DNA of 64,000 nt, from positions 13,340,193 to 13,404,192 of the forward strand of contig SCHM01000001.1 in the NCBI GenBank assembly GCA_004123355.1, in the 5' to 3' direction. The translations under genes were made by a program, and so were the position numbers. The notes below the pieces were generated by a model, which had not been told where the DNA came from, did no database searches, and saw only the letters and a program-made list of their open reading frames with translations. This document shows, piece after piece, positions 50,911 through 63,831 of the stretch; position 1 is the stretch's first letter, and each line of letters begins with the position of its first letter. This DNA is from Amphirosellinia nigrospora. Lineage: Eukaryota; Ascomycota; Sordariomycetes; Xylariales; Xylariaceae.

Positions 50911-52174
50911 TACGATTGTCATGGAGGCCGTCTATTATGAGAGGGGACATGCGGGCTACAAGGCTCATGGCGGACATTGGATGAGCCTGTTTGAGTTATC
51001 AAGCCTGAACGTAAACGCATAGCGTGCTAGGACTTTGCATCTGAACTAGAATGCACATCAAATTTTAGGGGAGCTCGAAAGGAAGTGAGACTAGTGCACT
51101 GGATTTCTATGGTGAACATTTGCCCCGACAATGGCCTGCTTTGACGACTATATTTAGAGACTCAGGCGAATCTAGATACTCAGCATTAAATGAAGTCTTC
51201 GCTCCTTGTACTCGCCATGTACCGTGGTGTATCTATATCCTCCTCTTGCATGTAGTTAGAACCAGCCATCATGACGTGTCTGAGTAGCTTGCACTCTAAT
51301 ACTGTATGAGCAACTCATCACACCATCCTTGACCGACCCATCGTCAGGCATTTTAACATAAACTTGATTGTGCTAAAGCCTGAGGGTAACGATGATGGTC
51401 CAGCACCTGTTTGATTGCTTCCCCAAGTTTGTTTCCCTGCATGCGACGATGCGCTGTGATGTGGCGATGAGACATGTAGACCTTCGCTACAAATATCGCT
51501 TGAATTTGAATCGCAAACGGTCCAATCAGGTTAATTAGATTTAAACCCCTGTAAGAAGAATGGCCATTGGTGACTCTGCCCTATGGCCTACTCGGTGACC
51601 GACATTAGCTGAGTTTGAAATAGACCGCCCCAGACTCTGCGGAGTTCTGCATAAGCATGCATAAACATTAGACCGTCTTTCATGACATGAAGTATCATCT
51701 GAATATAGAGATGGCCCATCGCGTATAAACCTGGTCAAATAGGCGTAACCGAGCAGCCACAATATAGACTTGCATAGCAATGCATACACACTCCTTGTAT
51801 ATCATCGCTGCTTTAGTGGTTGAATGAGCCTAGCCTAGTATTGATAATGTCGTGTGAGAAGGTTATTCTGACGTTCATGTCGGGAAATCTAGAAACCGAC
51901 CCAAGATGTTTACTTCTTGTGGACCGTCACAATCACACCGCCCCAATTTCATTTCTAAACCTCTGAATGGGGTTTATCTTGCGATACAACCTTATACTGC
52001 ACACTACTCGCTACGTCGCGCAGGGGTTCTACGGATTGAAAATGGGGCTTATGGAACAGAAGGACATGCATAGGTACAGTTACAACCTCTAAATTGTTGA
52101 TATCTATTATTCTTGGTGTCGTTGCCACAGTATATCCAACACACCGGTCGCCATTGGAATGAAATACCCCTGGA
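50911..52174. other. Intergenic
   Basis: No supported gene; the stretch is the downstream flank of the candidate peptide and the 3' flank of the acetyltransferase. Confidence 0.45.
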
Positions 52175-52912
52175 TTATACAAGATCCTTTCGTAAAACTG
52201 CTCCCGGCCATTTCGACCCGTCCGGCTTCGGTGCCGCGAAGTCATCGATCAGATAATACCCCTGCCCCTCGTAATATCTAGACCAGCTTAGCAAACCAAC
52301 ACGGGCGTTATTCCAAGACACTTTTACTTACTTGATCAGCTTCCGGTCATTCCCAGAGTACGCATCCAAGTACAAGATGCTCTTGCCCCTCCGCGGCAAA
52401 ACTGCTCCGAATACTCCAGCATCTTGGCGCCGGCGCCCTTCCGCCAGGGGCCGGTCCGGTAGTCGGTGATGAGGGCCTCGAGGTAGATGTAATCCCTGGG
52501 CCCATCCAACGCCTTGGCAAGGGCCTCCTGGTCGAAATGCGGGCGCAGGTAGTATGGATACAGCCCCTCGGAGAGCTGCACGCACCCGACGGCGAGGAGC
52601 TTCCGCCCCGCGTCGTCTGTGCGGATATGCACGTCGGCAGGCAGTCCCTCGGAGCCCTCGCCAACCTCGGCCTCGATGATGAAGATCCGGATCGGATCTC
52701 CCTCGCCCGTGGCTTGGTATCGCTGCGCCTGCTCGTAGATCTGGGTCCGCTCGTCCATGCGGCCCCTCTCGGCCAGTGTCTCGGTGCCCCATTGGCCGCC
52801 GCTGCCGATGCTCGCGAGATGTGCCAGCGAGGCGTTGTACGAGGCGATCATGAACTCGCCGTCCTCCGCACCCGCGGAGGCCTCTTATATGGAACGTTGG
52901 TGTGGGCGACAT
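52175..52912 (-). CDS. GNAT-family N-acetyltransferase
   Basis: A cytosolic acetyl-CoA-dependent acetyltransferase-like protein, substrate unknown. Exon 1 starts MSPTPTFHIR and runs through FMIASYNASLAHLASIGSGG, RTQIYEQAQRYQ, IFIIEAEV and the GNAT acetyl-CoA region YLEALITDYRTGPWRKGAGA to GNDRKLIK. A 50-60 base intron leads to YYEGQGYYLIDDF and the end LRKDLV. About 210 residues, normal for fungal relatives. There are breaks after HIR (about 52879-52886, two bases missing) and at CCCC 52386-52389 (one missing). Both leave the rest intact and read as one gene. Strong GC and CpG content in exon 1 contrasts with the AT-rich flanks. Confidence 0.83.
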
Positions 52913-54151
52913 TGATAAAATTTGTATTTGATCTGTCTTATTATGTCGAGATAAAAAATTTCTGCGCTTCGACTGGAAAGTGAGATGAGATGTAGGAGTC
53001 AAGTTTGAAAAAGCCCATTTCAACGTCCACTTTTAAGAATCACGAATGTTGTCCTTTGCGGCAGGCAACAGTATTCTAATGAAGTCCTTGAGGTCAACTC
53101 CGGTCGTCTGACTCCGTTAGCGCCGTTGTTTGCCTTCTTTACAGTACATAGACGGGTCGTTCAACGGGAGAGGTCGAAAAGAACTCGCGTCACAACACTC
53201 TTACTATTAACATAAAAGTTCTTATTTGCCCTTGAACGCATATATTTTATGCTGAAATATATAAAACCAACCTGTGTCACCAGTCACTACACAGTGGCAT
53301 TCACACATCGTTTCTTCGGAGTCGAGGTAGAAATAATCGGATAATTGCCGAAAGAGGTAATCCGTTTCCCTCCCCGCTCTCTCTCATACAGGAGAGAAAT
53401 GATACGTGTTTATAACCTCGAGCTGAAATGTTCTCAAAGTCAGTCTTGGATAATTTTTATTTCTTTAATCTCTTTTTAGAAACGCTTCTATAATCTTTGT
53501 GAGCGTGATATCGGTGTAGCTTGCTTCAAGAATACCTAGCGAGGACCTTACCCCTCCAAGCTCCGGCTTCGGAGTTAACTTTTCTTCTATACTAAGTATT
53601 ATAGCTATAAAATATAGTCATTACACAGGTCTCATTCTATCGCACATTCCCGGCCAAATGAAATACAATCTATCAAAAAGTAAATACGAAGAAACGATAA
53701 TAGAGAGCGCTCACTTTGTAAAACTACGTCACTTTAATCTCACAGCCTATGCGGGGTTCTCAAACTCGATGGGCTGAGTGGGGGTCAACAGAATATAAAG
53801 GGGCGATACCTAAGATACAAACACGCAACCACATACTACCAAATAGAAAGCAGAAGAAATAGTCAAAGCGCATTGAATAGACACATCCGTCGCCTTCAAT
53901 GTCACGGTATGGCGATCGACCAGCCCAGCCTCCGCCGCGGTGGAAGACTTGACACACCGATGCGTCAGATTTACTCCGCGGCGGTCGAATGCGCTTGATC
54001 CCCAAGTTTTTTAAAAAGGGAGCATCGCCTATGTTGGAATTCTAGGTGACCATGTCACTTTCATATCGACACAAGTGCTCGCTCGCCAAGTCTACAACCT
54101 ATCTTTTAAAGCCTACATCGTCTGAGGGAAGCCATTAGAGGAGTACGCAGA
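52913..54151. other. Intergenic
   Basis: No supported gene; AT-rich, with frequent short TA-rich stretches. It separates divergent genes and should hold their promoters. Confidence 0.45.
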
Positions 54152-55420
54152 ATGGTCAAAGTCGTCGTAGCCGGTGGTTCTGGACGTAAGTCAGACTTGG
54201 CATCGGTTCTTAAAGTACGTGCGTGAATAACCGAGCTCTCGCAGAGGTCGCGCGGGAGATCGTCGACGCCCTCGCGGCAACGAAGAAGCACGACATCACG
54301 ATATTCAGCCGGGGCGTGAGTGCACTACCAACCTCATCGAGTTGTTGCCCCGAAATATAATGCTAATACTACGCATTCACAGCCGGCGCCAACCGCCGTC
54401 GTGCAAGCCGATGTGAAATGGCAAGCTGTCGACTACAACGACAAGGAAGCGCTAGTCGAAGCGCTCCGGGGAACGCACACCGTCTTGTCTTTCGTGCAAC
54501 TGCTCTCGGACCCCGATCAGATTGCGCAAAAGAATCTGATCGATGCTTCGATCAGCGCCGGCGTGAGGCGCTTTGCGCCGAGCGAATATGGGAGGTACAC
54601 TGATAGCCTCCTTACATAACGTGCACTCGACAGGTATCTGACTCCGTCCGTAGTCGAGGGCTGGATAACATGGCTTGGTGGGATGGGAAGCACAAAGTGA
54701 GACAGTATCTTCGAGAAGTGAATGAGAAGGGGACCGTAAGACATATACCCACACAAGATGCTCTGCACGGCGACGTCTAAGCTTTTTTCCAATTAGGTCA
54801 TTGAGTACACGCTGTTCCAACCTGGCCTTTTCCTGGACTACCTCGCGTTCCCACACAAGACATCAAAATACGTCGACCCCTTACAAACCGTCTTCGACTT
54901 CCGCAACAGGCGTGCGCTCGTTGTCGATGGCCACGATGATGCCGTTATGACATTTACCACCGTGGCGGATACGGCCGCGGTTGTCGCTCGAGCCGTCGGT
55001 TATGACGGTAAATGGCCCACTGTCGGAGGTATCCGCGGAAACAAGGTCTCTATTTCGGAATTGCTGGAGATCGGGAGCAGGGTACGAGGTACGGGTAGTC
55101 TATTTCCCAATGTAGATAAAGACCCCCGAGTCTAGTAGTATGCTCACGCGATACATAGGACGACCGTTTGCCGTTGAAAAAGTGAAGGCCGAAGACCTCG
55201 AGGCCGGAGAGCTGACGGCCTCGTGGGGGTTAGAGGCCGTTCATTCAGCGGTCCCGATGATCAAGCACAGGCGCTTCTTAAAATGGTGTGCATCGGAACA
55301 TTGCTTAGCAGTTCTAAAGGCGCGTGGGACTCATCGGATGAGATGAACCAGCTCTTCCCCGAGTATGAGTTCAAGCCAATTGAGGAGTTCCTCTCGAATG
55401 TTTGGGGCGGCGAGCCGTAA
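54152..55420 (+). CDS. NmrA-like / isoflavone-reductase-like NAD(P)-binding protein
   Basis: An atypical SDR, NmrA-like or isoflavone-reductase-like: a soluble NAD(P)-binding oxidoreductase or redox sensor. The start MVKVVVAGGSG is split by an intron to give the GGSGQVA dinucleotide loop. Exons 54152-54185, 54245-54315, then from about 54384, join in phase. Conserved pieces are SRGPAPTAVV, LSFVQLLSDPDQIAQKNLID, RRFAPSEYG, FQPGLFLDYLAFP, FDFRNRRALVVDG and VSISELLEIGSRV. A further intron (GTACGGG, acceptor CATAG) leads to GRPFAVEKV. Breaks at GGG 54658-54660 and CCC 55253-55255 each need one base. The C terminus ends SNVWGGEP. About 310 residues, usual for the family. Confidence 0.88.
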
Positions 55421-56383
55421 TAAGTTGTAACAAATTGCTGATGGGAAGCGCGATCTTTATTATTTATCAATATCTGCCCAAGTACCGCAATCATCTGCCA
55501 CATTCCAGCAAGCGCATAGACATTATAGCTTATATCACCCTAGGCTTAGCTCCTTTTCATACGTCAAAATCGAACTATTATTCGTTCTCGTGCATGTTTT
55601 CTCGGTTCGTACTTCTTTTTTGTTTGGTGGTTCCCTGCTCATGATATTTCTACGCCTATCCTAATGTGTACTGATCGGAGGAAACGCTGGACATACTAAA
55701 ACTAACTTATTTGGGTATTCGCGTTATCCTGGAGTGAGGCTAAGAGTAAATATCGCAGTGTTTAGAGCCTACTGTTCTTCGTGTTATTATGTCTTGCGGA
55801 TAGTGGAGTTGATGTTTGGTAAGTGATAGGAACATCTTTTCCAATCGTGATTGGATTGGGATATTACGGAATTGGGGTATTTGGTGTTGGAAGCGGATCA
55901 TGGCTCGGGACCAACTTCGAATCTTTTTATGTTTTCGGATGTCAAGCGCAATCGGACTAGAACTATATACTGATTGGATTGCTTGGAATGATGCGACAAG
56001 TAGCAGCGTATAGTATTATTCACAGCAAGTGTGACACGGGAGGTGACGTCGTGATGCAGACCACCGCTCGCCCAATGGAAAGCGTGGACTGTTAAAATTG
56101 CCCAAATCGGGTGACTCCGCACCAGGTCAAATGGCGGGCGCGGCCAATCTGTGTAGGCGGAGAACCGGGGTGGTGAGTCCATTGACTGGATTGATAGAGT
56201 TGCGCTGTTTATAAAAGGCACAGGAGCCTCTCTAATTCTTCGTATTTGTTTTCATACCAGTCGTCGCAATCGATCTACCCTCCATTTGAACACATAACTG
56301 TCGCAAAGGCTCTTGAAAAGCTCGTCCTCCGTGTGGCGTGCTATAAGAAATAGTTTCTTCTCCACTACTCTGAGGGTGTGAGA
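55421..56383. other. Intergenic
   Basis: No supported gene; contains the upstream region of the following oxidoreductase. Confidence 0.45.
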
Positions 56384-57594
56384 ATGGCGGCACCGTTAGG
56401 AATCGCCCTCATTGGTGGGGTATTTTCATGAAGGAACAGCATCTGGTGAGTGTAGTGCTCTATTATTATTGCCCCCAAGTTGCTGCGAATGAGTCGCGAC
56501 CATCCGGGTGTGATATGTCGTCGTTCAATGTCATATCTTAAAGGACATATTCATGAGCATCGGTATATATGCCAAGAATTCACTGGCTAATGGTGCGAAT
56601 CTAGCCTGCCGTAGTTGCCTGCCCTCTAGTTTCCGCCAAGGCCGTCTGGTCGCGCTCACTGAAATCGGCGGACGAAACGGCCAAGCTTCTGGCCGATGCT
56701 GGCACGAAGGTCGAGGTCTATTCATCTGAGTCTGGTCCTGATAAGTCGTATGACGATCTCTTGAAACGCGACGACATTTCCGGATTGATCCTTGCTCTTC
56801 CTATCGTAGATCAACCAACCTTCATCAAGAAAGCCTTGGCGGCCGGCAAGCACGTCTTGGCCGAAAAGCCTATTGCCAAGGATCTCGACACAGCCATCGA
56901 TCTCATTAAATACTATAAAAACGTGTCGATCGAGACTAAAGCTACCCTTGCCATCGCTGAAAACTTCCGATTTATGAAGGGCTTTCCCTACGCAGCGGAG
57001 GAAATCAAGAAACTAGGCCGAGTAACTAGTTTCGTCGTGAGGGTGCACGCCATGATGCCGAAGGACAATAAGTACTACAACACGCCTGGCGCACTACGCC
57101 GAGCACCAGGGTGGTTTCCTTCTCGATGGAGGCGTTCACTATACGGCCGGGCTAAGAAAGCTGCTAGGCGAAGAGGACCCCTTGGCCGGCGTCATAGCTT
57201 TGACCTCGTTGGTTTCCAGTCATCTGCCCCCAAAGACTCCATCAACGCTATTCTACAGACTAGATCCGGCGTTGTTGGTTCCTATACCCATGGCGCAGGG
57301 TCAACATTCAAGGCCTTTGACTTTCACGTGGCGTGCGAGGATGGTTACGTCGAGGCGGGTCCTGACAAGGTCATTACGGTCCGGGTCTCGGGCAGACGCC
57401 ACGACTGAGGAGAAGACTTTCGAGAAAGGCACTGGGGTCAAGGAGGAGGTTCAGGCTTGGGCAGAGGCGCTGATCTCGGGAAAGCCTCACCCTGAACAAA
57501 CACCAGAGTTGGCGCTCGGCGATCTGGAGCTTTTGGAAAAATGTTGATAAGCGGAGACCAAGACGGAGCAAGGCAGCGGCTAGAGCACCAGTAG
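56384..57594 (+). CDS. Gfo/Idh/MocA-type oxidoreductase
   Basis: An NAD(P)-dependent dehydrogenase of the glucose-fructose oxidoreductase/inositol dehydrogenase family. Start MAAPLGIALIGG, the Rossmann glycine loop, then one 159-base intron (56446-56604), then LPAVVACPLVSAKAVWSRS. The cofactor/active-site segment LAAGKHVLAEKPIAKD (EKP motif) and the substrate-domain DGGVHYTAG are clear. It is the most damaged gene: breaks at GGGG 56417-56420, around 57085-57089 and 57099-57101, CCCCC 57237-57241, GGG 57390-57392 and AAAAA 57537-57541. Each resolves with one added base, giving about 350 residues ending RLEHQ. The raw stop at 57545-57547 is therefore premature. Confidence 0.87.
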
Positions 57595-57676
57595 GCATAT
57601 TTTTACAGCCATTCAAGGGGCTAGGTTTCCTAGGTGGTCAGCTAGTTGCGGAGAGAGCCCTGCGACGGTGCGGCCC

Positions 57677-58228
57677 CTATAGTTTGCTAGGAGGCTCGGC
57701 CACGAGTAGTTTCTCTAGACCGTGCCGGAGCTGGCTGTCCATGCCGTCGGCGTTCGGGCGCAGAGTAGCACGGTCGACGAACACGTGAATGAATTCACCC
57801 ACGGCCTTCACTTGCTCCACATCTTTTTCGAATAGCGCGACCTCGTAGACGACGCTAGATCTGCTGAGCTTGTTGACTCGTAAGCATAGCTCGGCCACCT
57901 TAGGGTACGAGATAGCTGAGAAATAGTCGCAGTGGGTGTGAGCCATTAGCGGGTGCTGGGCTGAGGTAGGTGGATGCAGTCCGCAATGGTCTATGAGATA
58001 CGAGTTGATGACCGAGTCGAAGCTACACGATGAGCCCGTTTGTGTTAGGGGTTCCCGCTGCCGGCGGCCAAGATGTCGACTCACAGGAAGTTATAGACCG
58101 AGTTATTCATGTGGTCATACATGTCATTATCGCTCCTTGAGATGAGGTAAGTAATGGGCCTCTACTTCCCAAGACACGCGTCTTGGTCTCACGGGGTTCC
58201 CATACCATCGCGTCCGATATTCTAGCAT
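57677..58228 (-). CDS. Hot-dog-fold thioesterase (4HBT type)
   Basis: An acyl-CoA thioesterase of the 4-hydroxybenzoyl-CoA type. Exon 1 starts MLEYRTRWYGNPVRPR. One intron (58084-58023) joins to FDSVINSYLIDHCGLHPPTS. Hot-dog features are DNDMYDHMNNSVYNF (catalytic Asp and the central helix), HTHCDYFSAISYPKVAEL and the strand VVYEVALFE followed by VGEFIHVFVDRAT. The frame breaks just before DNDMY (58130-58133), where one base is missing. With that, about 160 residues result, the family's length. It is transcribed convergently with the oxidoreductase upstream and ends only 82 bases from it. Confidence 0.85.
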
Positions 58229-58799
58229 GAAGGGGTAATCTTGTCGCGCTCTGTTCTTTAAGTGCTTTGATGAAGGCATTTTATTTCAACGGGAATATGA
58301 GATGGTTACCAGATGATAATGGAAGTAGGCACCAGAGATAGAATAACTCGACTGGATTTGCGTTGTTTACTTGCTGGGTAGTTTCATGAATACAAAACTT
58401 GGAAGGTAAGAGAAGGTAAGATATGATTGATACTGTTCATGCTGCACTGCGCCATGGTGCCTCGGCATAAGCCAAAGATGGCGAGGGGCTAGTGTAGGTG
58501 GCTAGACCGATCTGCAGCTGTCAGGGCTGTCAGGACACCGAGAGCCAAATTCTGCCACCCTCAACCGCCAATTTTCCTACAATCAGCCCCTCATTGCATG
58601 CGGCGCTGGGTGCGCCCGGCCAACATTCCAGATATCCCGTCATTCACTTCCTTTTAGGCCCTGTACTGATATAGCCTATTCAATATAGCCATACTATGTG
58701 CTAAACCAAATTTGAATTCCTTTGCGACCCAAAGTGGCGTTTTCAGCTTGGATTTTCGCCCTCGTCAACCGTGCGAGAAGCCTGCTCGGGCGACCAATC
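58229..58799. other. Divergent interval between thioesterase and Pus9-like gene
   Basis: No gene seen; about 570 bases that should hold both promoters. Confidence 0.5.
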
Positions 58800-60244
58800 A
58801 TGAGTCAAACCGCCGAGACGACGACGACGACAACGACAACCTCCACCTCGCCCTCGCCATCTACAAATACGCATGCCACCACAGCGATACCCGAAATCGC
58901 GTCGCTGTCCGTGAAGGACTCCGGGACGACCGAGAAAACACAGGAAACTGGGGCGGGAACGCCAGCCCGGCCTGCGCCATACTACATAGAGAACGGCTTG
59001 CGACGCGTTGCGCCCTATCATTTTACATACAAAACATGGTGCAAACAGCGGTGGCGGGGGCGAGAGATACTGGACGTCTTCGAGAGCGAGTTTAGAGACC
59101 GCCCGCTATCCTACTACAAGCACGCCATCGAGACGGGTCAGGTGCGTGTCAATGACAATGCCGTGTCTCCCAACTACATCCTCAAGAACGGCAACCTGGT
59201 GTCGCATACCATCCATCGACATGAGCCCCTGTGTCAGCTACGCCGATAGGCATTCTTCACGAAGACGATGATATGATTGTCATCAACAAGCCGTCGGGCA
59301 TACCCGTCCACCCTGCCGGTCGCTACAGTTTCAACTCCATCATCGAGATCATGAGGGCCGAGCGCGGTAAGGACTGGATCGCCTACCCTTGCAACAGGCT
59401 GGACAGGCTGACTAGCGGCATTATGTTCGTCGCCAAACACCCCAAGTCTGCTGAAAAGCTCGGGGAGCAGATCAAGAAACGGTCTGTCCGCAAGGAGTAC
59501 ATCGCCAGGGTCATTGGCGATTTCCCCGATGGAGAAGTTGTCTGCAACCAACCTATCCTACAAATATCCCCTAAGCTCGGCCTGAACCGGATACGAGCCG
59601 ACGGCAAATCTGCCCGCACCGTCTTTAAAAAACTAGCATACTATCCACCACGCGAGCCGCAAGTGCGGCCGTCGCCGGGTGATGGGTCATCTGCCGATGA
59701 GAAATCCAGGCCCTGGATACGCAAGGAAGGTTACTCGATTGTTCGCTGTCTTCCCGTGACTGGCAGAACCCACCAGCTTCGGGTTCACCTGCAACATCTG
59801 GGACATCCCATCCAGAATGACCCAATCTATGCAAACCAAAAGGTATGGGGCGCTAACCTTGGGTTCAATGACCCTGACGCCCTCAAGAACACAGACGAAG
59901 ACATAATATCGAGGCTCAGCCGAATGGGAAAGGATGATGTGGCCGATGCTGTCGCCTATCACGACGAAATGGTAGACCAGTATTACAAGAAAAAGGCCGA
60001 GAAAATGTCTGGTCAGTTCTGCGACGTGTGTGATACCCCTCTGTATACCGACCCTGGGGAGCAGGAGTTGTCCTTGTGGTTGCACAGTCTGCGCTACGAG
60101 GATGCTGGCGGTAGCTGGAGCTATGTTAGTCCTCTTCCCGACTGGGCCTTGCCACCGTCTGGTGTATCTGGTCCCACGGAGGTGGGCAACATGGACGAGT
60201 TAGTAGACGCAGTGAAGGATGAAAATCCCGAGCTTGCTAATTAG
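58800..60244 (+). CDS. PUS9: tRNA pseudouridine synthase, Pus9/Rib2 (RluA) family
   Basis: An RluA-type synthase expected to convert uridine to pseudouridine, in Pus9/Rib2 relatives at position 32 of tRNAs. The start MSQTAETTTTT gives a Thr/Ser-rich N terminus. Family block ENGLRRVAPYHFTYKTWCK, an S4-like region QVRVNDN, then INKPSGIPVHPAGRY follow. The catalytic motif RLDRLTSGI holds the nucleophilic Asp, and VTGRTHQLRVHLQHLGHPI comes next. After the domain there is a Cys-pair (FCDVCDTP) and an acidic tail. About 480 residues. One break at CCCC 59226-59229 (one more C) separates the N-terminal block from the catalytic domain; no intron is needed. The ATG at 58800 is preferred because the upstream frame lacks another ATG. 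Confidence 0.9.
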
Positions 60245-62093
60245 TAGTACCTGATTGCCCAATCTCAACACGATCGAACGTGAGGTCTCGTTCCCGATTG
60301 AAAATGAATAATTGGAGCTGGCGTGAACTCAAATAACTGGACTCGGCAGAGAACCAGTTCCAGCCACAGCCTCGCCCCGTAGACCTCGAGTCCCGGTTCT
60401 CGGACTCTCTTGGCTCTAGATCGGCTACGTGTAGCCACAATACCTTCCCATGTCCAATCAGCTACGAGTCGAAACGCTTCGCTACTCCGGTCAGCTTCTC
60501 CGACTTCAGGTACGATGAGGTATCTTAGCCCTAAGGCGGTTGGCAGGCACAACAGAGTTCGCTGGGTGTAGCACTAGAATTTTGGAACGGGCATCATTGA
60601 TCCATATTTTGGTCGCGCCAACCTCCGAAAGGGATACCCGGGGTCTAGAAGATCGCACGTGGCAATGTACCGGCATAAACAGTTTTGTAACACACGGCCA
60701 TCCTGAGATCCACTGGCAGCCTGAAAGCTTCGTCATCCGTCCTCGGAGAGGCCAATATTACGCGGAGCTCGTATCAGTCAGTCAATATGATGTCTGATGC
60801 AGGTAGGAGCTGAGATGTACACCGCACCAGTCTCGTTATGCTCGCCCTATTGTCATTTTCATCTCATAATTAATACCTCGGTCTTCCACGGAATGCTAGG
60901 CCTCCATACGTTGTGTCTTCATCAACACGTCGTTGTATGTAGATAGGCATCCGTTGAAGGAGGTACCACATAACCCAGGTTAGTCTCTGGCGCCTACTGT
61001 ACTAGTTGTTTTTCGGAAGATGCCTTGACTGTCTGTTTCATCGTTTGCGCTTATTGTATCCACCTTAGAGGCTTGGCTGAAGACCTAGAATCCGGTCCCA
61101 TAACTCCATACCCAAAGGGACTATAGCAGCTTTCTTGATATGATAGTGTAGTCGTGTACATCCAGCGAACTGCATGTGTATTCTTCGGAGGTATGATTCT
61201 GCATTAAATAACATAAAACCTTGTTACACAATGTTTATACTGTACTGTATGTGTGACGTTTTTCAGTGTATGGGGATGAATTTGTCATTGGCTCACAGAG
61301 CATATTTATGGGTTTACCGTGTGTCCATAACCACAGCTGTGCTACTCGCTACTGTACAGACCTCCACCTCTATAGCGCGCGGCGTAGCGTAAAGTCTATT
61401 TACCATACCCATCCTTGCCCTTTGGCCATCCATCTAGTACTCGAGAGTGAACTGAGGATGAGCCTTGGACGACTACTGCCGGATGTCTTGCAGAAGGCTT
61501 GCAGAAGTTTTACGCCCACTCCATAGACGGACCACATATCTGGAGATCTAACGGGTTTTTTCTTTCTCGCGCTGGAGAAAGAATTGCCACATCTAGCCCG
61601 AGCTGAAATCGCCATCGATCAGCTTCGACCTAAGTTCACGACACTGTAGCGAGTCACAGGTCACAGAGCCTACAGTACGCAACGTCCGTGGCCAACGACG
61701 TAGTGTAGAGTATGTGGTACTGGTAGTGAAGAATAACAACAGGGATCGGTCTGCCAACCCTCAACCCCATCGTCGATAATAATCGACAGGGGCTCGTTAG
61801 TCTACATAGTACGACTTCAGCAGCTGTATGAAAATACACTACTAACAGGGAGGGTACTGTACAGTAGTAGTGCTTTGTGTGGGGCGGGAGACTTACCCAT
61901 CCATCAGACCTTCATTATATATGTATCTCTCCCATGACGCCAATGGGACCCTGGCAGTGCATCGCTGATCGACTTGAACCTGCCTTCGAACCTCTTCCTC
62001 CAAGTATACGATCCACGTATACGACGAAGCATCTCCAACCTCTCTCTCAACCTGTTGGTAAGGCACACCCCGTGCTTTCGCTTGGCAGTAGAT
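60245..62093. other. Intergenic
   Basis: No supported gene in about 1.85 kb; small open frames on both strands lack motifs. The last part is the bZIP gene's leader. Confidence 0.5.
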
Positions 62094-63831
62094 ATGGATC
62101 ATACCACCCATACACTCCAATCACCATCTTCTCGGAATTCATCACCGGCTGTATCAAACTACTCGGAATCGTCAGTTAGCATGACTAAGCCTGCCGTAGA
62201 CAAGACCAAGGGGGGCAAACGCAAGGGTGAGTGTGGCCCATGGCAAAGGGCACGGCGTATATGTAGGGTATCTGGCGTTAACCTCTTGGTTTAGGTACTA
62301 GGAGTGTGTCTACTTTGACACCCTCGCAGCTTGCTCGGAAGCGTGCCAATGATCGAGAGGCTCAAAGGGCCATTCGGGCGCGTACCAAGGAACATATAGA
62401 GAATCTGGAGAGAGAGATAGATGAGCTCAGGAGCCAGCAGAGTCGAGACCAGACGGTCCGAGATTTATTGGGAAGAAATAGGGCACTCGAGGAAGAAGTT
62501 CGGCAGCTACGCGAGAGCTTAGGAATTCGAACAGCAAGACCTGGGCTACCGTACCCGAACTGTAAGCTTTTTTCCCCTCAAAAAGAGGCTTAGATCCTCC
62601 GGTCTGATTTCACATCAAAGCTAAGTATGGAATAGCCTACCATAGTTCAAGCTCTCACCAGTCCTCGTATGGGCACTCTTCTACGCCTGAGTACCCCATG
62701 ATTTCAGATCTACCTTCATACAGCAACGTTCACATACAACGAACGTCTGGCCTAGCTCAGTGCCGTGTTCATTGCCGTCAACAGTCTCGAGTCCTTCCTC
62801 TCCGGCGGCGCCGGAAGACTACAACAACAACTACTTCCCGCCTAACACCTCGTCTTCTATTGTCGAGAGGTCTAGCATGCCACCGACACACTCGCCGGCT
62901 GGATCATGTATTACCAACGGTGAAATGGGATTCGACGATGTGAAGTCAGGTAAATCACCCACTCAATTTGCTCATTTATACAGAGCTGAAGTCTAATCAG
63001 CTACTTCTAGAGTTTGGATGCCCTCCACAGATCGGCATTGTGCCCATCTCTCCAACATACCACCACCCACCGTGGAACGTGTACCCGGTGTACTACTAGG
63101 CGTCACTGGTAACAGATCAGCAGCCTTCAAGGCCGCCGTATCGGGAGGTACTGATACTTACTTCGGATATTTCTTGCCGGGATGATGCACTCATCACAGG
63201 CTATATTGCTGATTGTCTGGACGGATCTTACCGGAGGACAACCACACCGCGAGGTCATCTTGGGCCCGCGTCGTCCAAATGTGAGACCGCTTCTACATGC
63301 CCACGGGCTTCTATTAGGATCTCTTGGTCTGCAGGGCCAGCAGACTCAGGCCGCTCCGAGTTATCCACTCGTCGATATTGCCACATCAATATTCGACGCG
63401 AATAACCTGGAGCTCCCATTGGAACGTGTCGGCGGTTTTCTATTATTTAGGGCCCTAATCGCTTGGCTCATACAACCGACGAGAGATGCTTTCCTTGGAC
63501 TGGGGGAATTCCTTCCTCCCCAGCCCAACCAACAAACAACACCCCATCCCCAGTGGATGGATTTTATCTTATGGCCCCTCTTCGCAGCGCGATCATAGAG
63601 GGGCAGGCTATTTACAACACACAAGAATTTCGACACGTTTACTGTACAAATCTGCAACTAAAAAATTGGCCGGTTGCCGTGACGGAGGCGTTTACGGTTG
63701 AATTTGCCACGGGCTCGGTTTACGCCACTAACGAGTTTTCGGAACATGTATGGGATTTACGAAACTGGGGACTGCGTGAAAACTTCGTGCGGCGTTATCC
63801 AGAGCTAGAAGTTTGTCTAGGGCATGGGTGA
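62094..63831 (+). CDS. bZIP transcription factor with DUF3425 domain
   Basis: A nuclear DNA-binding regulator of the fungal bZIP-DUF3425 type, often linked to stress response or secondary metabolism. Exon 1 starts MDHTTHTLQSPSS. Exons 62094-62226, 62295-62561, 62636-62949 and from 63011 join in phase. The basic region RKRANDREAQRAIRARTK and a Leu-heptad zipper (ENLEREIDEL, LGRNRALEEEVRQL) come first. A Ser/Pro/Tyr-rich middle and the DUF3425 domain follow (LITGYIADCLDG, LGPRRPNVRPLLH, FLLFRALIAWLIQPTRD, HPQWMDFILWP, WDLRNWGL). Breaks at CC 62751-62752, GG 63233-63234 and CCCC 63575-63578 each need one base. An in-frame TAG (63097-63099, likely from CAG or an unseen intron) precedes the domain. 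I treat this as one gene. Confidence 0.82.
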